Source: Thermincola carboxydiphila (GTDB taxonomy: Bacteria > Bacillota > Thermincolia > Thermincolales > UBA2595). From it: a DNA stretch of 64,000 nucleotides. The position numbers were made by a program, and so were the translations under genes. The stretch is from contig JAENZX010000001.1 of assembly GCA_016841045.1 (NCBI GenBank), positions 143,541 through 207,540 on the forward strand. Reading direction: 5' to 3'. The notes under the pieces are model-generated. The model searched no databases. It saw only the letters and a list, made by a program, of their open reading frames with translations, and was not told where the DNA came from. Shown here one piece after another: positions 1 through 9,128 of the stretch (its first letter is position 1; every line of letters starts with the position of its first letter).

Positions 1-597
1 TTCTGGGATATCCGCAAGGCGCGAGCGTAATTCATATCCGTCTGTCTTTCCACTGGCTCCAAAGCATCTGTCATAAATCACAGTCGGAATCGGTAATATC
101 CTGGAAACCCATTTTTCATCTAATGCATCTTCTTGCAGCATCCATCCTTTAACCTGACGATGTTCCCATAAGATATCTTCTAAGCTAAAGAAACAATAAA
201 TTGCGTTCAGTTCTTTACATGTTCTTATGTATTTATAAAAGTTCTTATTTTTACAAATACCCTGAGCTAAATTTTCAGTCTCCCAATTAGAAACAAAGAC
301 TCCAATTAAAGGTCCGAATATTATATTCTTCTGTCGTACTAATACCTGTATGTTTTTATTGTATGGTACAGAAAGTTGTTGAAGTATTTCGCTAGATACA
401 AGCAACTTTTTAAAAGGGCCTTCAGAAGGCTTCGTTTTTATATTTGAGAAAATAGCGGAAATACCGAAGCTTAAACATACACTAGAATGCTTAGCTAACT
501 CCGAGAGAGCCGACCTGTCTACTTTAACCGAACAAAAAGCTTGGGAATCGTCATTTTCCGATAGTACTTTTATTTCACCTTCTTTAATCCCGGTCAA
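1..597 (-). CDS. YheC/YheD family (ATP-grasp) spore-coat-associated protein, 3' part outside window
   Basis: An open frame of 199 codons runs off the left edge with no stop. It carries the family signatures GPLIGVFVSN (near residue 100) and PTVIYDRCFG (near 180). These match the N-terminal half of YheC/YheD endospore-coat proteins; the ATP-grasp part should lie beyond the edge. The codon just before the start is an in-frame TAA, so the TTG at 597 is the earliest possible start; a GGTGGTGG stretch lies 5 bases upstream. It is divergent from the related gene at 737, and the pair shares a 139-base intergenic region. The family name is secure; the substrate is unknown for the family as a whole. 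Confidence 0.8.
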   Translation of the reverse strand, partial: MTGIKEGEIKVLSENDDSQAFCSVKVDRSALSELAKHSSVCLSFGISAIFSNIKTKPSEGPFKKLLVSSEILQQLSVPYNKNIQVLVRQKNIIFGPLIGVFVSNWETENLAQGICKNKNFYKYIRTCKELNAIYCFFSLEDILWEHRQVKGWMLQEDALDEKWVSRILPIPTVIYDRCFGASGKTDGYELRSRLADIPE

Positions 598-736
598 TTA
601 AACCACCACCACTTTAGTTTAGAGGCATAGTTATCAGTAAGTCCTTTATTCTATCTTATGGAAATCTATTTACAAGGTGACACATCCTCTTTACTCGGTA
701 GAATATAATACACAAAAATTTAAGGAGAAATCTATC

Positions 737-2677
737 ATGATTAATGAATCGGGTCCGTTAATTGGGTATTTTATTTCAATAAATAAAATTAAAGAACTAA
801 AATCAGGAATCTTTGACTCTGTCTACGAAACAATTATGGACTGTACCAAAACTCTGGGTGGAAAAGCGTTTCTATTCTCAATTGATGACATTGATTGGTC
901 TAATGAGTTAGTAACCGGTTACACTTACAGTTCCAAAGATCCCGGGGTACTGCTATCTCATAAATACGCAATCCCCCGTGTCATTAATAACCGTTGTTTC
1001 GGATCTGGCAGTACAAACCAGATTAAACAACTTCTCTCAGGAATTAATTCAAAACAAAATATAATTGTACCCAGCCCAGGAATTCTTAAAACTCAAAATT
1101 GGACCAATTTACCGGCTTACAGGTCTAAACCCGCACAAATTTTGGGCTGTCCCATAAAAGCCAGGATCCTTATACAAAGGGATTATCGTGGCATATGGCA
1201 GCATTCAGCCGGGGTTATCAGTCTTAACTCGCAGAAAACCGGACAAAAGATAAGGGGCTATTTTAGAAACTACCCCCTAGACTGCGGCCTTCAGGAGGCT
1301 TTCCCGTCTGAACATCAAAAAGTCAAACTAGATCTGATTAAACAGGCTACTGAAGCAGCCGAGAAATTGGGCATGGGTTTACCAGCTCTGGCAGAACTTG
1401 AGGTTCGCTTTAACATAGACCGTGAAGGTTTTGGCCAGATTACAAAGGTATATGAAAGGCCACTGAAAAAATATGCAATTGGTTTTAAAGGGTCAACCTC
1501 AGCATATCTGGCTATCAACCGCCCATTGCATTACTGTTTTAAGTTGGCTGGATATCCTCTTAAGGAAGAACCCCGGCCAATGTTAACTCAGTCTGCTAAT
1601 AGTCCTCTAATCGGAATATTTGAAGAGTTATGGGAAATTGAGGATTTTAAATCACAAAGAGTAGGAACCTATCAACATCTTTTAGCCAGAGCAAGCGCTG
1701 AACTAGGCTGCATTACATACCATTTTTCAATAAATGAATTAAGAGGAACCAATTGTATTGAGGGATGGTATTACGATACTAAACAGGAAAAATGGCTTCA
1801 GAAAGAGTTTCCATGGCCGCAGGTTTTATATGATAGAGCCACTTTCCCTTACGCTTCACAAAGAGAAAAAGCAAAAGAATTCCGCCGAATTTTAAAGCGT
1901 TTTGGCAGGACAATATTTTTAAATACCAGGTCCGTCTTTGGAAAGGGTTATACAAGTGACATTCTGGGTAAAATGCCGTTTTTGAACAAATATCTGCCTT
2001 TTAATGTTGATAATCCCTCCCCTGAGACAGTAAAAAAACTTGTGCACAGGTATGGTTCAGTTTTTATAAAAACAGAACATGGTTCAAACCTTCAGGGGGT
2101 GCTTAAGGCAGCCCGCCAAAACCAAACTTACGTAATGTCCAGCCGGTATAACAATTTCACCTTTGCCAGCTTCAAAGAGCTTTGGTCAAAAATCCAGAGT
2201 ATAGTTGAAGACTACCCATTCGTAGCCCAGGAAGGCGTCAATGCGGCAATTTATCAGTCACAACCCCTCAATATTCGTACCATTGTTCAAAAAAACGGAG
2301 CCGGAATTTGGGAGGTAGCCCTCGTTAAGCCATGGATAGCTTCAGCACCCGAGGTTCGGGGTTGTCCACTGCAGTGGGCCAAAACTATGGTTGATATCTT
2401 TTCCTCTTCAGAAAAAGCTGCTTTAATTAACTCAGAGATATGCAACGTATCTCTTGCAGTTTGTAAGACTCTGGAGGCACATATAGGTCACTTGGGTGAA
2501 TTGGGCATTGATTTGGTAATAGATTCCTCTGGTCACCCCTGGGTTATTGAGGTTAACGGTAAAACCAATAAAACCTTTTTCCTACAGGATGAAAAACCTG
2601 GTGCTTGCTACAATCTTTACTATAACCCCATAGCCTATGCATGTTTTCTGGCAACAAACTACTCATATCATTCTTGA
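737..2677 (+). CDS. Double YheC/YheD-type protein (646 aa), one degenerate and one complete unit
   Basis: An ATG at 737 is preceded at 8 bases by AAGGAGA, so I prefer it to the in-frame ATG at 677, which has no ribosome site. The protein holds two family N-terminal signatures, GPLIGYFIS near residue 6 and SPLIGIFEE near 290. The second half is complete: the QVLYDRATFP signature, then an ATP-grasp-like region ending in LGIDLVIDSSGHPWVIEVN. The first half keeps the N-terminal block and a later block (ARILIQRD) but is too short for a whole ATP-grasp fold. It looks like a fusion of a shrunken unit and an intact unit. Family members are tied to spore coat assembly in bacilli; the role here is inferred from that only. 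It converges on kamA with a 14-base gap. Confidence 0.85.
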   Translation: MINESGPLIGYFISINKIKELKSGIFDSVYETIMDCTKTLGGKAFLFSIDDIDWSNELVTGYTYSSKDPGVLLSHKYAIPRVINNRCFGSGSTNQIKQLLSGINSKQNIIVPSPGILKTQNWTNLPAYRSKPAQILGCPIKARILIQRDYRGIWQHSAGVISLNSQKTGQKIRGYFRNYPLDCGLQEAFPSEHQKVKLDLIKQATEAAEKLGMGLPALAELEVRFNIDREGFGQITKVYERPLKKYAIGFKGSTSAYLAINRPLHYCFKLAGYPLKEEPRPMLTQSANSPLIGIFEELWEIEDFKSQRVGTYQHLLARASAELGCITYHFSINELRGTNCIEGWYYDTKQEKWLQKEFPWPQVLYDRATFPYASQREKAKEFRRILKRFGRTIFLNTRSVFGKGYTSDILGKMPFLNKYLPFNVDNPSPETVKKLVHRYGSVFIKTEHGSNLQGVLKAARQNQTYVMSSRYNNFTFASFKELWSKIQSIVEDYPFVAQEGVNAAIYQSQPLNIRTIVQKNGAGIWEVALVKPWIASAPEVRGCPLQWAKTMVDIFSSSEKAALINSEICNVSLAVCKTLEAHIGHLGELGIDLVIDSSGHPWVIEVNGKTNKTFFLQDEKPGACYNLYYNPIAYACFLATNYSYHS

Positions 2678-2691
2678 AGAACGTTTTTTAT

Positions 2692-3891
2692 TCAGCCCCT
2701 TGTCTTTGGATGCAGCAGTCCTGCCACGCCAGTCGGTGTCTTGTTATTTCCGGCAGTGCAGGTTTTACCTTTATAGACACTCAAATCTTCGGGCTCGGTA
2801 TATGTATACAGGTTCCCCTCAAAATTACGCAGAACAATTTTCCGGTCTGACCTACTGACTACATAATTAGGGAAAAGAGGAATTTTCCCTCCCCCGCCGG
2901 GAGCATCAATAACAAAAGTGGGGACCGCCAGCCCCGAGGTATGTCCTCTCAAGTTTTCGTATATTTCAATACCTTTCCCTACCGCCGTCCGAAAATGACC
3001 GGTACCAGCCGACAGGTCACATTGATAAATATAATAGGGACGTATCCTGTTTTTAACTAACCCCTGAACAAGTTCCTTCATAATATAAGGACTGTCGTTT
3101 ATCCCCTTTAACAAAACGGACTGGTTGCCAACCGGTATACCGGCATCAGCAAGGCGGGTACAGGCTTCAATACTTTCGGGCACAATTTCCCTAGGATGGT
3201 TAAAATGAGTGTTTAACCATAAAGGATGATACTTTTTAAGCATCTTACATAAACTTCGGGTAATCCTTTGGGGAAGTACCACCGGTATCCTGGAACCGAT
3301 TCTAATTATTTCAACATGTTTTATTGCTCTAAGGCGCATTAAGATATATTCTAACTTTTCATCCGGCAGAGTTAAGGGGTCCCCCCCTGAAACCAATACG
3401 TCTCTCACAGCTTTCCTGGAATTAATATATTCTATGGCCGGTTCTATATGTTTATATTGCAAAACCTGTTGACCTCTTTGGGCTATTCTTCGCCGCGTAC
3501 AGTGTCTGCAGTAAACAGCACACTGGTCCGTAACAAGAAACAGAATCCGGTCCGGGTACCGGTGTGTTATACCAGGTACAGGAGAATCCAAACTCTCATG
3601 TAAAGGGTCTTCCATATCGCAATCTCTAAAACTGATTTCCTGGATATCAGGGACCGCCTGCATGCGAATAGGGCAATCGGACTCGGAATCACTCATAATA
3701 CTCGCATAATGAGGTGTTATCGCCATTGGAAATATTTTCAGGCACTGTTCTATTTCCTGTTCTTCATTATCAGATAAAGTGACTACTTGCCTTAGCTGTG
3801 CGACAGTGGCTATACGGTTTTTCAACTGCCAGCGCCAGTTATTCCACTGTGAGTCAGTAGCATTAGCCCATATTGTGTTAAGCTTTCTCAT
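2692..3891 (-). CDS. kamA: Lysine 2,3-aminomutase (radical SAM/PLP)
   Basis: A 399-residue radical SAM enzyme. The iron-sulfur ligands are Cys124, Cys128 and Cys131 in CAVYCRHCTRRR. The SAM-binding SGGDPL follows at 168-173, and the PLP lysine is Lys336 in APGGGGK. Two aspartates that recognise the substrate side-chain amine in lysine aminomutase are present: Asp292 (QCDLS) and Asp329 (FVIDAPG). Known glutamate 2,3-aminomutases carry other residues there, so I call lysine specificity. It would make L-beta-lysine, used in lysine fermentation or as precursor of the osmolyte N-acetyl-beta-lysine. No ablB-like acetyltransferase or lysine-fermentation gene sits beside it. It stands alone, convergent with the gene on its downstream side. 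Confidence 0.9.
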   Translation of the reverse strand: MRKLNTIWANATDSQWNNWRWQLKNRIATVAQLRQVVTLSDNEEQEIEQCLKIFPMAITPHYASIMSDSESDCPIRMQAVPDIQEISFRDCDMEDPLHESLDSPVPGITHRYPDRILFLVTDQCAVYCRHCTRRRIAQRGQQVLQYKHIEPAIEYINSRKAVRDVLVSGGDPLTLPDEKLEYILMRLRAIKHVEIIRIGSRIPVVLPQRITRSLCKMLKKYHPLWLNTHFNHPREIVPESIEACTRLADAGIPVGNQSVLLKGINDSPYIMKELVQGLVKNRIRPYYIYQCDLSAGTGHFRTAVGKGIEIYENLRGHTSGLAVPTFVIDAPGGGGKIPLFPNYVVSRSDRKIVLRNFEGNLYTYTEPEDLSVYKGKTCTAGNNKTPTGVAGLLHPKTRG

Positions 3892-3990
3892 TTGGATAAC
3901 CTCGTTCTCTTAAATATCAATTATGTGGGTTTTTACATAATATTAAGATACTCATCAGAGTGTTAACCCAGAGAAAAATTTGCAGGAAAA

Positions 3991-4018
3991 CAAAAAAGGA
4001 AGACTTTGAATGTCTTCC
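3991..4018 (-). terminator. Rho-independent terminator of the small His-rich gene
   Basis: Read on the minus strand, stem GGAAGAC with loop ATTCAAA and GTCTTCC is followed by six T. It lies about 50 bases past the stop of the gene ending at 4066. Confidence 0.85.
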
Positions 4019-4065
4019 GTCAAACATGTAAGGGAGAAACTGTTATTAAACGGTTCGTTCTGCCT

Positions 4066-4338
4066 TTATTCAGATTCATTTTGGGTACACTGATGCCTAT
4101 GTCTGTGAACTGCCTGAAAATGCTTATGAAGCATAGCAAAAAATCCCCGATGACCAGAGTGGCCGTGACAATGGCTGAATCCTGCTGCCTTGGCCTTCTG
4201 GCGAAAGTTTCGGTAGGCCTCAAAAGCTTCCAGCCTGGTCTTCAACTTTTCTTTGTCTCCCTTAAAATGAAGCGCATACCCTTCTTCGGTTTCCTCCAGT
4301 GAAATTTCATACGGACATTCTGTTTGTTTGAAATGCAC
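4066..4338 (-). CDS. Small His-rich protein of unknown function (90 aa)
   Basis: The GTG start at 4338 has a strong AGGAGGGGAG ribosome site. A terminator follows the stop, so this looks like a real gene although I recognise no named family. The first 55 residues are acidic to mixed and look folded (CPYEISLEETEEGYALHF). The tail is crowded with histidines (HCHGHSGHRG, HRHRHQC), which suggests metal binding, but that is inference. It is probably the last gene of the operon that begins with the AbrB-like regulator and the UbiB-type kinase. Confidence 0.65.
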   Translation of the reverse strand: MHFKQTECPYEISLEETEEGYALHFKGDKEKLKTRLEAFEAYRNFRQKAKAAGFSHCHGHSGHRGFFAMLHKHFQAVHRHRHQCTQNESE

Positions 4339-4361
4339 TATTTATCTCCCCTCCTTTCGGG

Positions 4362-4511
4362 CTAAACTACATCCAGATTATTTAAAAACAAACTTCTCTG
4401 GCACCATCCCACTAGATTTCCTTCTTTGGCCGAAAACCACACTTCTATAATCTTGCCTTCTTTTACGGAGTATGAAATAAGCCAGCGTTTGTTCTTGATT
4501 TTTTTTTGCAC
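4362..4511 (-). CDS. Hypothetical 49-residue protein
   Basis: A frame open to 4550 could start earlier, but AAAGGAG lies 8 bases before the GTG at 4511, which gives a 49-residue basic protein (begins QKKIKNKRW after the start). It has no recognised domain. It sits between the kinase gene and the His-rich gene, in the same direction and with short gaps, as expected of an operon member. Confidence 0.5.
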   Translation of the reverse strand: MQKKIKNKRWLISYSVKEGKIIEVWFSAKEGNLVGWCQRSLFLNNLDVV

Positions 4512-4546
4512 AATTGTCACTCCTTTAGACCAATATATTGCTAGGA

Positions 4547-6244
4547 TCAAGGATGAAATTTTGGTTTTTTGAAACCTGAACCCATATTTCGCATACCTGT
4601 TGACCTGGGCCGTACTGTGCGGCGTCCCCCACGAAGTAACAATAATGCCGATATGCTGCCAAAACCAATTAATGCAATTCCAGGCTCATAAAAGGTACTT
4701 AATAATTGACTCCCGGCAATTACAAAGCCAACAGCCAGCACAGCAAAGACAATTCTGTTTGTCAGATAAACCTGCTGTTCAAAAAGCCTCTGCTCAAAGC
4801 TCCTGGTAAGATGTACCCGAATTTCTCCCGACTCTACCCCGTCAATAAACCGGTTTACCTTTTCAGGCATTTTGATAACTTCCAATAAGGTCTTTTTCGC
4901 CTGGTCATAAATCATGTTTCCATCGCCAATCCCTGCTTCAGGCTGGAGAACTTCTTCAATATAAGGAGTCACCGCCTGAAATAACTGAAACTCATCATCC
5001 AGACCGTTGCAGAGACCAAAGACAGTAATTAGCGCTTTCCCAAGGAACGTGGTCTGAGCCGGCAGCTGAAAGGGCTGTGAATATAATAATTCCCGCAACT
5101 CCAACGCCAACTCGTTAAAATCAACCTGCCCGATAGCGACGGTATCCCCATAAAAATTGCTGAGCATTATGCGGATACTTTTCAGCAAAATACTCCTGTC
5201 AACGTTTTGCCGAAGGAAACCAAGTCTATCAAAGGCTTCAATAATAGCAGCGGCATCTTTCTTAAAAATACCGACAGCAAGACTTACCATATTATCCTTC
5301 ATTGCTTCATCTACCCGGCCAATCATCCCAAAATCCAGGAGTACCATGGTCCCATCACTCCTGATAAGGATGTTGCCGGGGTGCGGGTCGGCATGGAAAA
5401 AGCCTTCTTCTAAAACCTGGCGTAAATAACTAGACAATAAAGTCTGAGCAATTTCTGCCTTATTAATCCCTTGCTCATCAAGGGAGTTGAAATCATTGAT
5501 TTTCACTCCCCTGATATATTCCATAGTTAAAACTTTTTGCGCCGTATAAGACCAGAATACACGTGGTATATGCAGCCTTTCATTATCAGAAAACATTTCC
5601 TGAAACTTTTCAGCATTATGAGCTTCTTTTAAATAATCCAGTTCATCTGAGACCGTTTCCCTGAACTCAGAATATACCTGGTTAAGGTCAACAAGATTTC
5701 TGATCCGGCGATACCTTTTGGCAAAGGCAATAATTAGTCTCAATGCTTCAAGATCAATTGCCACTGTTTCTTCAATACCCGGGCGGAGAACTTTTACTGC
5801 CACTTCCTGACCATCGGGCAGCCTGGCCCAGTGTACCTGTCCCAGAGATGCTGCCGCTATCGGCTGGCTGGAAAAAACAGCAAAAATCTCATCTACAGGT
5901 GCAGCCAGCTCTTGTTCAATACGTTGACGAATAATGCCTGTATCTAGCGGCTGTACCGCATCCTGCAGCCTTGACAATTGATCAGTATACTCTTTGGGAA
6001 GGATATCAACCCTTGAACTGAAAAACTGACCAAGCTTGATAAGCAGGCCTCCCATGTTAATAGCCGTATCCGTAAATCTTTCGGCCTGCTTTTTATACAA
6101 GAGGCTGTATTGCTTATCCATCTGCTCCTGTGATAAAACTTTTCTCTTCTTTCCCAACCACCAAAACTGGACTGCAAATGTAATAAAAAGGGTAAGGATG
6201 TCGCGAAATCTTTTATTAAAAATAAGCTTTAACAGTTCCCGCAT
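4547..6244 (-). CDS. ABC1/AarF/UbiB family atypical kinase
   Basis: A 565-residue UbiB-family protein. The family-specific KxGQ motif is at 70-73 (IKLGQFFSSR). An alanine-rich nucleotide loop follows (AAASLGQ, about 131-136), the ATP lysine is near 151, the catalytic loop is HADPHPGN at 284-291, and DFG is at 304-306. Two hydrophobic helices close the protein (about 500-550), as in membrane-anchored members. In proteobacteria these atypical kinases support ubiquinone synthesis or lipid homeostasis; in Firmicutes the substrate is not settled. AAAGGAG precedes the ATG. It follows the AbrB-like gene after 33 bases, so co-transcription is likely. Confidence 0.9.
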   Translation of the reverse strand: MRELLKLIFNKRFRDILTLFITFAVQFWWLGKKRKVLSQEQMDKQYSLLYKKQAERFTDTAINMGGLLIKLGQFFSSRVDILPKEYTDQLSRLQDAVQPLDTGIIRQRIEQELAAPVDEIFAVFSSQPIAAASLGQVHWARLPDGQEVAVKVLRPGIEETVAIDLEALRLIIAFAKRYRRIRNLVDLNQVYSEFRETVSDELDYLKEAHNAEKFQEMFSDNERLHIPRVFWSYTAQKVLTMEYIRGVKINDFNSLDEQGINKAEIAQTLLSSYLRQVLEEGFFHADPHPGNILIRSDGTMVLLDFGMIGRVDEAMKDNMVSLAVGIFKKDAAAIIEAFDRLGFLRQNVDRSILLKSIRIMLSNFYGDTVAIGQVDFNELALELRELLYSQPFQLPAQTTFLGKALITVFGLCNGLDDEFQLFQAVTPYIEEVLQPEAGIGDGNMIYDQAKKTLLEVIKMPEKVNRFIDGVESGEIRVHLTRSFEQRLFEQQVYLTNRIVFAVLAVGFVIAGSQLLSTFYEPGIALIGFGSISALLLLRGGRRTVRPRSTGMRNMGSGFKKPKFHP

Positions 6245-6277
6245 AGCTTGTCTCCTTTACCGTTAGTTATAACTAGT

Positions 6278-6574
6278 CTAAGAATCATCTCCATCTTCGG
6301 ATTTTTTTTCAGAGTTCCTTGCTTTTCTACCGTGACCTTTACTGACTCCTTTAAACATTTCTTCAAAAAAAGATGCCTTTTTAAACATCAGGTCTGCAAA
6401 TCTGGCCATAATTTCAGATTTAAAAATGATAACTACTCCCCTTTTGGGGTTGCCAAAAACTATTAACTTTTCACCCGGCTGTAACCCTACTTCCTCTCTT
6501 GCCTCAGCAGGTATCACAACCTGTCCTCTTTCACCCATTACTGTAGATCCATAACATTTACCATGATTCATCAT
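6278..6574 (-). CDS. AbrB/MazE/SpoVT-type DNA-binding protein
   Basis: 98 residues. The swapped-hairpin AbrB signature is clear: VMGERGQVVIPAEAREEVGL, then PGEKLIVFGN. The C-terminal part is basic and of low complexity. An AGAGGTGA ribosome site precedes the ATG pair at 6574. It is the first gene of the operon with the UbiB-like kinase, and an inverted repeat lies in its promoter region (6595-6608), so autoregulation is plausible. The target genes are unknown. Confidence 0.85.
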   Translation of the reverse strand: MMNHGKCYGSTVMGERGQVVIPAEAREEVGLQPGEKLIVFGNPKRGVVIIFKSEIMARFADLMFKKASFFEEMFKGVSKGHGRKARNSEKKSEDGDDS

Positions 6575-6594
6575 TTTCGATCACCTCTAATAAG

Positions 6595-6608
6595 TATGAT
6601 AAATCATA
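6595..6608. promoter_or_regulatory. Candidate operator of the AbrB-like gene
   Basis: The inverted repeat TATGAT-AA-ATCATA lies 21 bases before the AbrB-like start codon in an AT-rich stretch. Its position suits autoregulation; no binding is shown. Confidence 0.35.
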
Positions 6609-6686
6609 TTATTCATACCTACAATACATAACATCCCTTGTTGGGACATGTAATTATTACCATTGATTAAAGAACCTTCAGACAAA

Positions 6687-6721
6687 ACAAAAAGGGGCCC
6701 ATGTTGTACTTATGGACCCCT
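6687..6721 (-). terminator. Terminator of the MacAB/TolC-like operon
   Basis: On the minus strand, a GC-rich stem AGGGGTCCAT / ATGGGCCCCT (one mismatch) runs into TTTTTG. It lies just past the stop of the TolC-like gene. Confidence 0.85.
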
Positions 6722-6733
6722 GTATGACTTTAT

Positions 6734-7933
6734 TTACTTTGACACAACCACAATTGTTTTCAACTTATTTTTTACTATCGAATAATTATAAACTGACTGG
6801 ACGTACTTGGCCTCTGCATCTGCCAAATCAACAGCAGCACTAAGAACGTCCGCAAAGGTTCCTACACGGATTTCATAACGGCGTTCTGCCAGGCTGTGGT
6901 TTTCTTTAGCTTGTTCCAGACTTTTGGCAGATAATTGGACAACCTCATCTGCCTTTTGAACCTGAAACAGAGTAGAAATTACTTCAGCCTTTATATTCTG
7001 TTCCTGCTGCAAAACATCCAGTTTTGCTTTCTCCAGTTCAATTTTTTGTTTTTTTGCAGAAAAGGTGTTAGGTGCCTGGTAGGCTACAACTAAATCATAA
7101 TTCATTTGAGCCATAGACTCTGAATTCCTGGCTCTTTTCATGTCCAGCCTGGTCTCTAAGGCCTGCTTCGTCAAATCCTCAGGTGTTGGAAGTGTTATTC
7201 TGTCATATTTAAGAACTTGAGCAAGTTGTAAATTTGTATTTACATCCAACCCCAGTGTTTTGTTTAGCACAACCTGAGCATTTTTCAAATCTCTCTGAGA
7301 ATTTGTCAAATCTGATTTGGCACTGGCCAGACTGATTTCAGCTTTATTAACTTCTGTCTTTATTGCACTCCCTGCCTTGAACTTTTTCTGTACCAGAGCC
7401 AACTGTTCCTGGGCTCTTTTGACTGAAGCTTCTTTTACCTGTACCAGGTTATCCGCCATCAAGACATCATAGTAATTCTCTTCAACGAGATTTTTTGTTT
7501 GCTCTATGGTAATTTCGTATGTTTGTTTAGCTATGTCTTCAGCTAGAACTTTCTGTTTTGTTGATACATATTTAGTTTGGGCAGTCTGCAGACTATTTAC
7601 CGAGTCTTCATCTATTTCACCGGCATTGTACCGAGCCTGTCTTGCATCAATGACTGCACTATCATAATCTAATTGTGCCTTTTTGAGGTCAATATTATTT
7701 TTAATAGCAAGCTCAAATGCTTCTTCCATCGTCAGAGACTTAACCTCTGCAGGTTTCTCTTTAACAGAGCTATCAGTGCTATTTTGAGAGGCAGTTTCCT
7801 GTGCTGCATCAGCAGCTTTTTGCGTTTCACCGGCAGTTTGCTGAGCTGTATCAGTAGTTTCTGCTCCAGAAGAACTTATACTGCCAAAAAGAAGAAGTAC
7901 GATAACAGATAGTGCTAGCAACTTTCTGGACAA
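6734..7933 (-). CDS. TolC-family efflux channel-like protein
   Basis: I place the start at the TTG at 7933, behind AAAGGGGGT. The longer frame (to 7981) has no ribosome site and would hide the signal peptide. The 399-residue protein opens with a signal peptide (SRKLLALSVIVLLLFGSISS). A Gln/Thr/Ala-rich linker and then the long amphipathic coiled-coil helices of the outer-membrane-efflux fold follow, in two repeats (LTMEEAFELAIKNNIDL and a later LEKAKLD block). It is the last gene of the adaptor-ATPase-permease operon. In Gram-negative cells such a protein spans the outer membrane. How the family works in Firmicutes without an outer membrane is unclear. Confidence 0.8.
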   Translation of the reverse strand: MSRKLLALSVIVLLLFGSISSSGAETTDTAQQTAGETQKAADAAQETASQNSTDSSVKEKPAEVKSLTMEEAFELAIKNNIDLKKAQLDYDSAVIDARQARYNAGEIDEDSVNSLQTAQTKYVSTKQKVLAEDIAKQTYEITIEQTKNLVEENYYDVLMADNLVQVKEASVKRAQEQLALVQKKFKAGSAIKTEVNKAEISLASAKSDLTNSQRDLKNAQVVLNKTLGLDVNTNLQLAQVLKYDRITLPTPEDLTKQALETRLDMKRARNSESMAQMNYDLVVAYQAPNTFSAKKQKIELEKAKLDVLQQEQNIKAEVISTLFQVQKADEVVQLSAKSLEQAKENHSLAERRYEIRVGTFADVLSAAVDLADAEAKYVQSVYNYSIVKNKLKTIVVVSK

Positions 7934-7958
7934 ATCATTACCCCCTTTAGGATGTATG

Positions 7959-9128
7959 TTATTCAAATCGCAGTGCATCAATTGGTTTCAGCCGGGCTGC
8001 TTTGTTAGCCGGGAACCAGCCAAAAAAGACACCGACCAGTACAGAGAAGCCAAAAGCCAGCAGCACAACTTGTGGGGAAATCACTGTCGAAATTTTCAGC
8101 AGTGATCCCAGTCCTTTGGAGCCTAAAAATCCTATCAAGATACCCAAAATACCGCCGATACTGCTTACAACAACAGCCTCCACCAGGAACTGACGCATAA
8201 TATCCCTGCGCTTCGCGCCTATTGCCTTTCTGATACCAATCTCCCTCGTTCTCTCTGTTACAGAAACCAACATGATATTCATAATACCAATTCCACCAAC
8301 CAAAAGTGATACTCCGGCGATTCCCCCTAACATTAAGGTCAGGGTTCCCGTTACCTGGTTCACGGTAGACAGCATTTCCGCCTGATTGAATACACGGTAG
8401 TTGTCTTCGTCTTTAAATTTTCTCAATAGAGCTGCTTCCAATTGCCGGACAACAGTATCAACATCTTCTTTGGTCTTTGCCTGAATAGAAATAGAACTGA
8501 TCTGAGGATTTGCCAAAAGGCGCATTGCAGTCGTAATTGGGATTAAGACTTTATCGTCGTTAGAGCCTCCCATGCTGGACCCTTTTTCCTCTAAAATTCC
8601 AATAACCTTAAATTTAACACCATTTATTTTTACTTCCTGATTTAGAGGATTTCCAAAACCAAAAAGTTCCCTGCTTACTTCACTGCCTAATAAAACCACT
8701 TTTTGACGGTATGTAATATCAATAGGCAGGAGAAATCTCCCCGAACTGGTTTTTTGATTACGAACTGTGGCGTACTTGTCATTGGTCCCTTCTAACGAGG
8801 TATCTACCGTTTTGGTTCCAAACTTGACCGTTACATTTCCTGATATTGTGGGAGCCGCACCGCTTACTCCGGTCCTATCACCCAGTTTGAGGGCTTCCTG
8901 GTAGTTTAAACCGCTTACCCCTCCTCTGCCTCTAATGCTGACAGATATCAAGTTGGAGCCCATGCTTTCAATCTGCCCAGTGACCTGCTTAGTAGACCCC
9001 TGACCTACAGAAACCAGAATTATAACTGTAGAAACACCAATAATTACCCCTAACATAGTCAGAAACGACCGCATTTTATTTCCTTTAATACCTGCTATGG
9101 CAAGTTTGACTGCCTGATTAAAATTCAT
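7959..9128 (-). CDS. MacB-type ABC transporter permease
   Basis: 389 residues. The N-terminal membrane helix (MRSFLTMLGVIIGVSTVIILVS) is followed by a large extracytoplasmic MacB periplasmic-core domain (about 45-250) and three C-terminal helices of the FtsX fold. The hallmark RTREIGIRKAIGAKRRDI lies before the last helices. It directly abuts the ATPase gene and overlaps no other gene. With the ATPase and adaptor it forms a mechanotransmission-type exporter for peptides, antibiotics or lipoproteins; the cargo cannot be read from sequence. Confidence 0.9.
   Translation of the reverse strand: MNFNQAVKLAIAGIKGNKMRSFLTMLGVIIGVSTVIILVSVGQGSTKQVTGQIESMGSNLISVSIRGRGGVSGLNYQEALKLGDRTGVSGAAPTISGNVTVKFGTKTVDTSLEGTNDKYATVRNQKTSSGRFLLPIDITYRQKVVLLGSEVSRELFGFGNPLNQEVKINGVKFKVIGILEEKGSSMGGSNDDKVLIPITTAMRLLANPQISSISIQAKTKEDVDTVVRQLEAALLRKFKDEDNYRVFNQAEMLSTVNQVTGTLTLMLGGIAGVSLLVGGIGIMNIMLVSVTERTREIGIRKAIGAKRRDIMRQFLVEAVVVSSIGGILGILIGFLGSKGLGSLLKISTVISPQVVLLAFGFSVLVGVFFGWFPANKAARLKPIDALRFE

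Noticed and set aside
677-736. Start of the YheC/YheD-type gene at 677
   Set aside because: No ribosome site there, while AAGGAGA stands 8 bases before the ATG at 737.
2692-3891. Glutamate 2,3-aminomutase
   Set aside because: Both side-chain-recognising aspartates of lysine aminomutase (Asp292, Asp329) are present.
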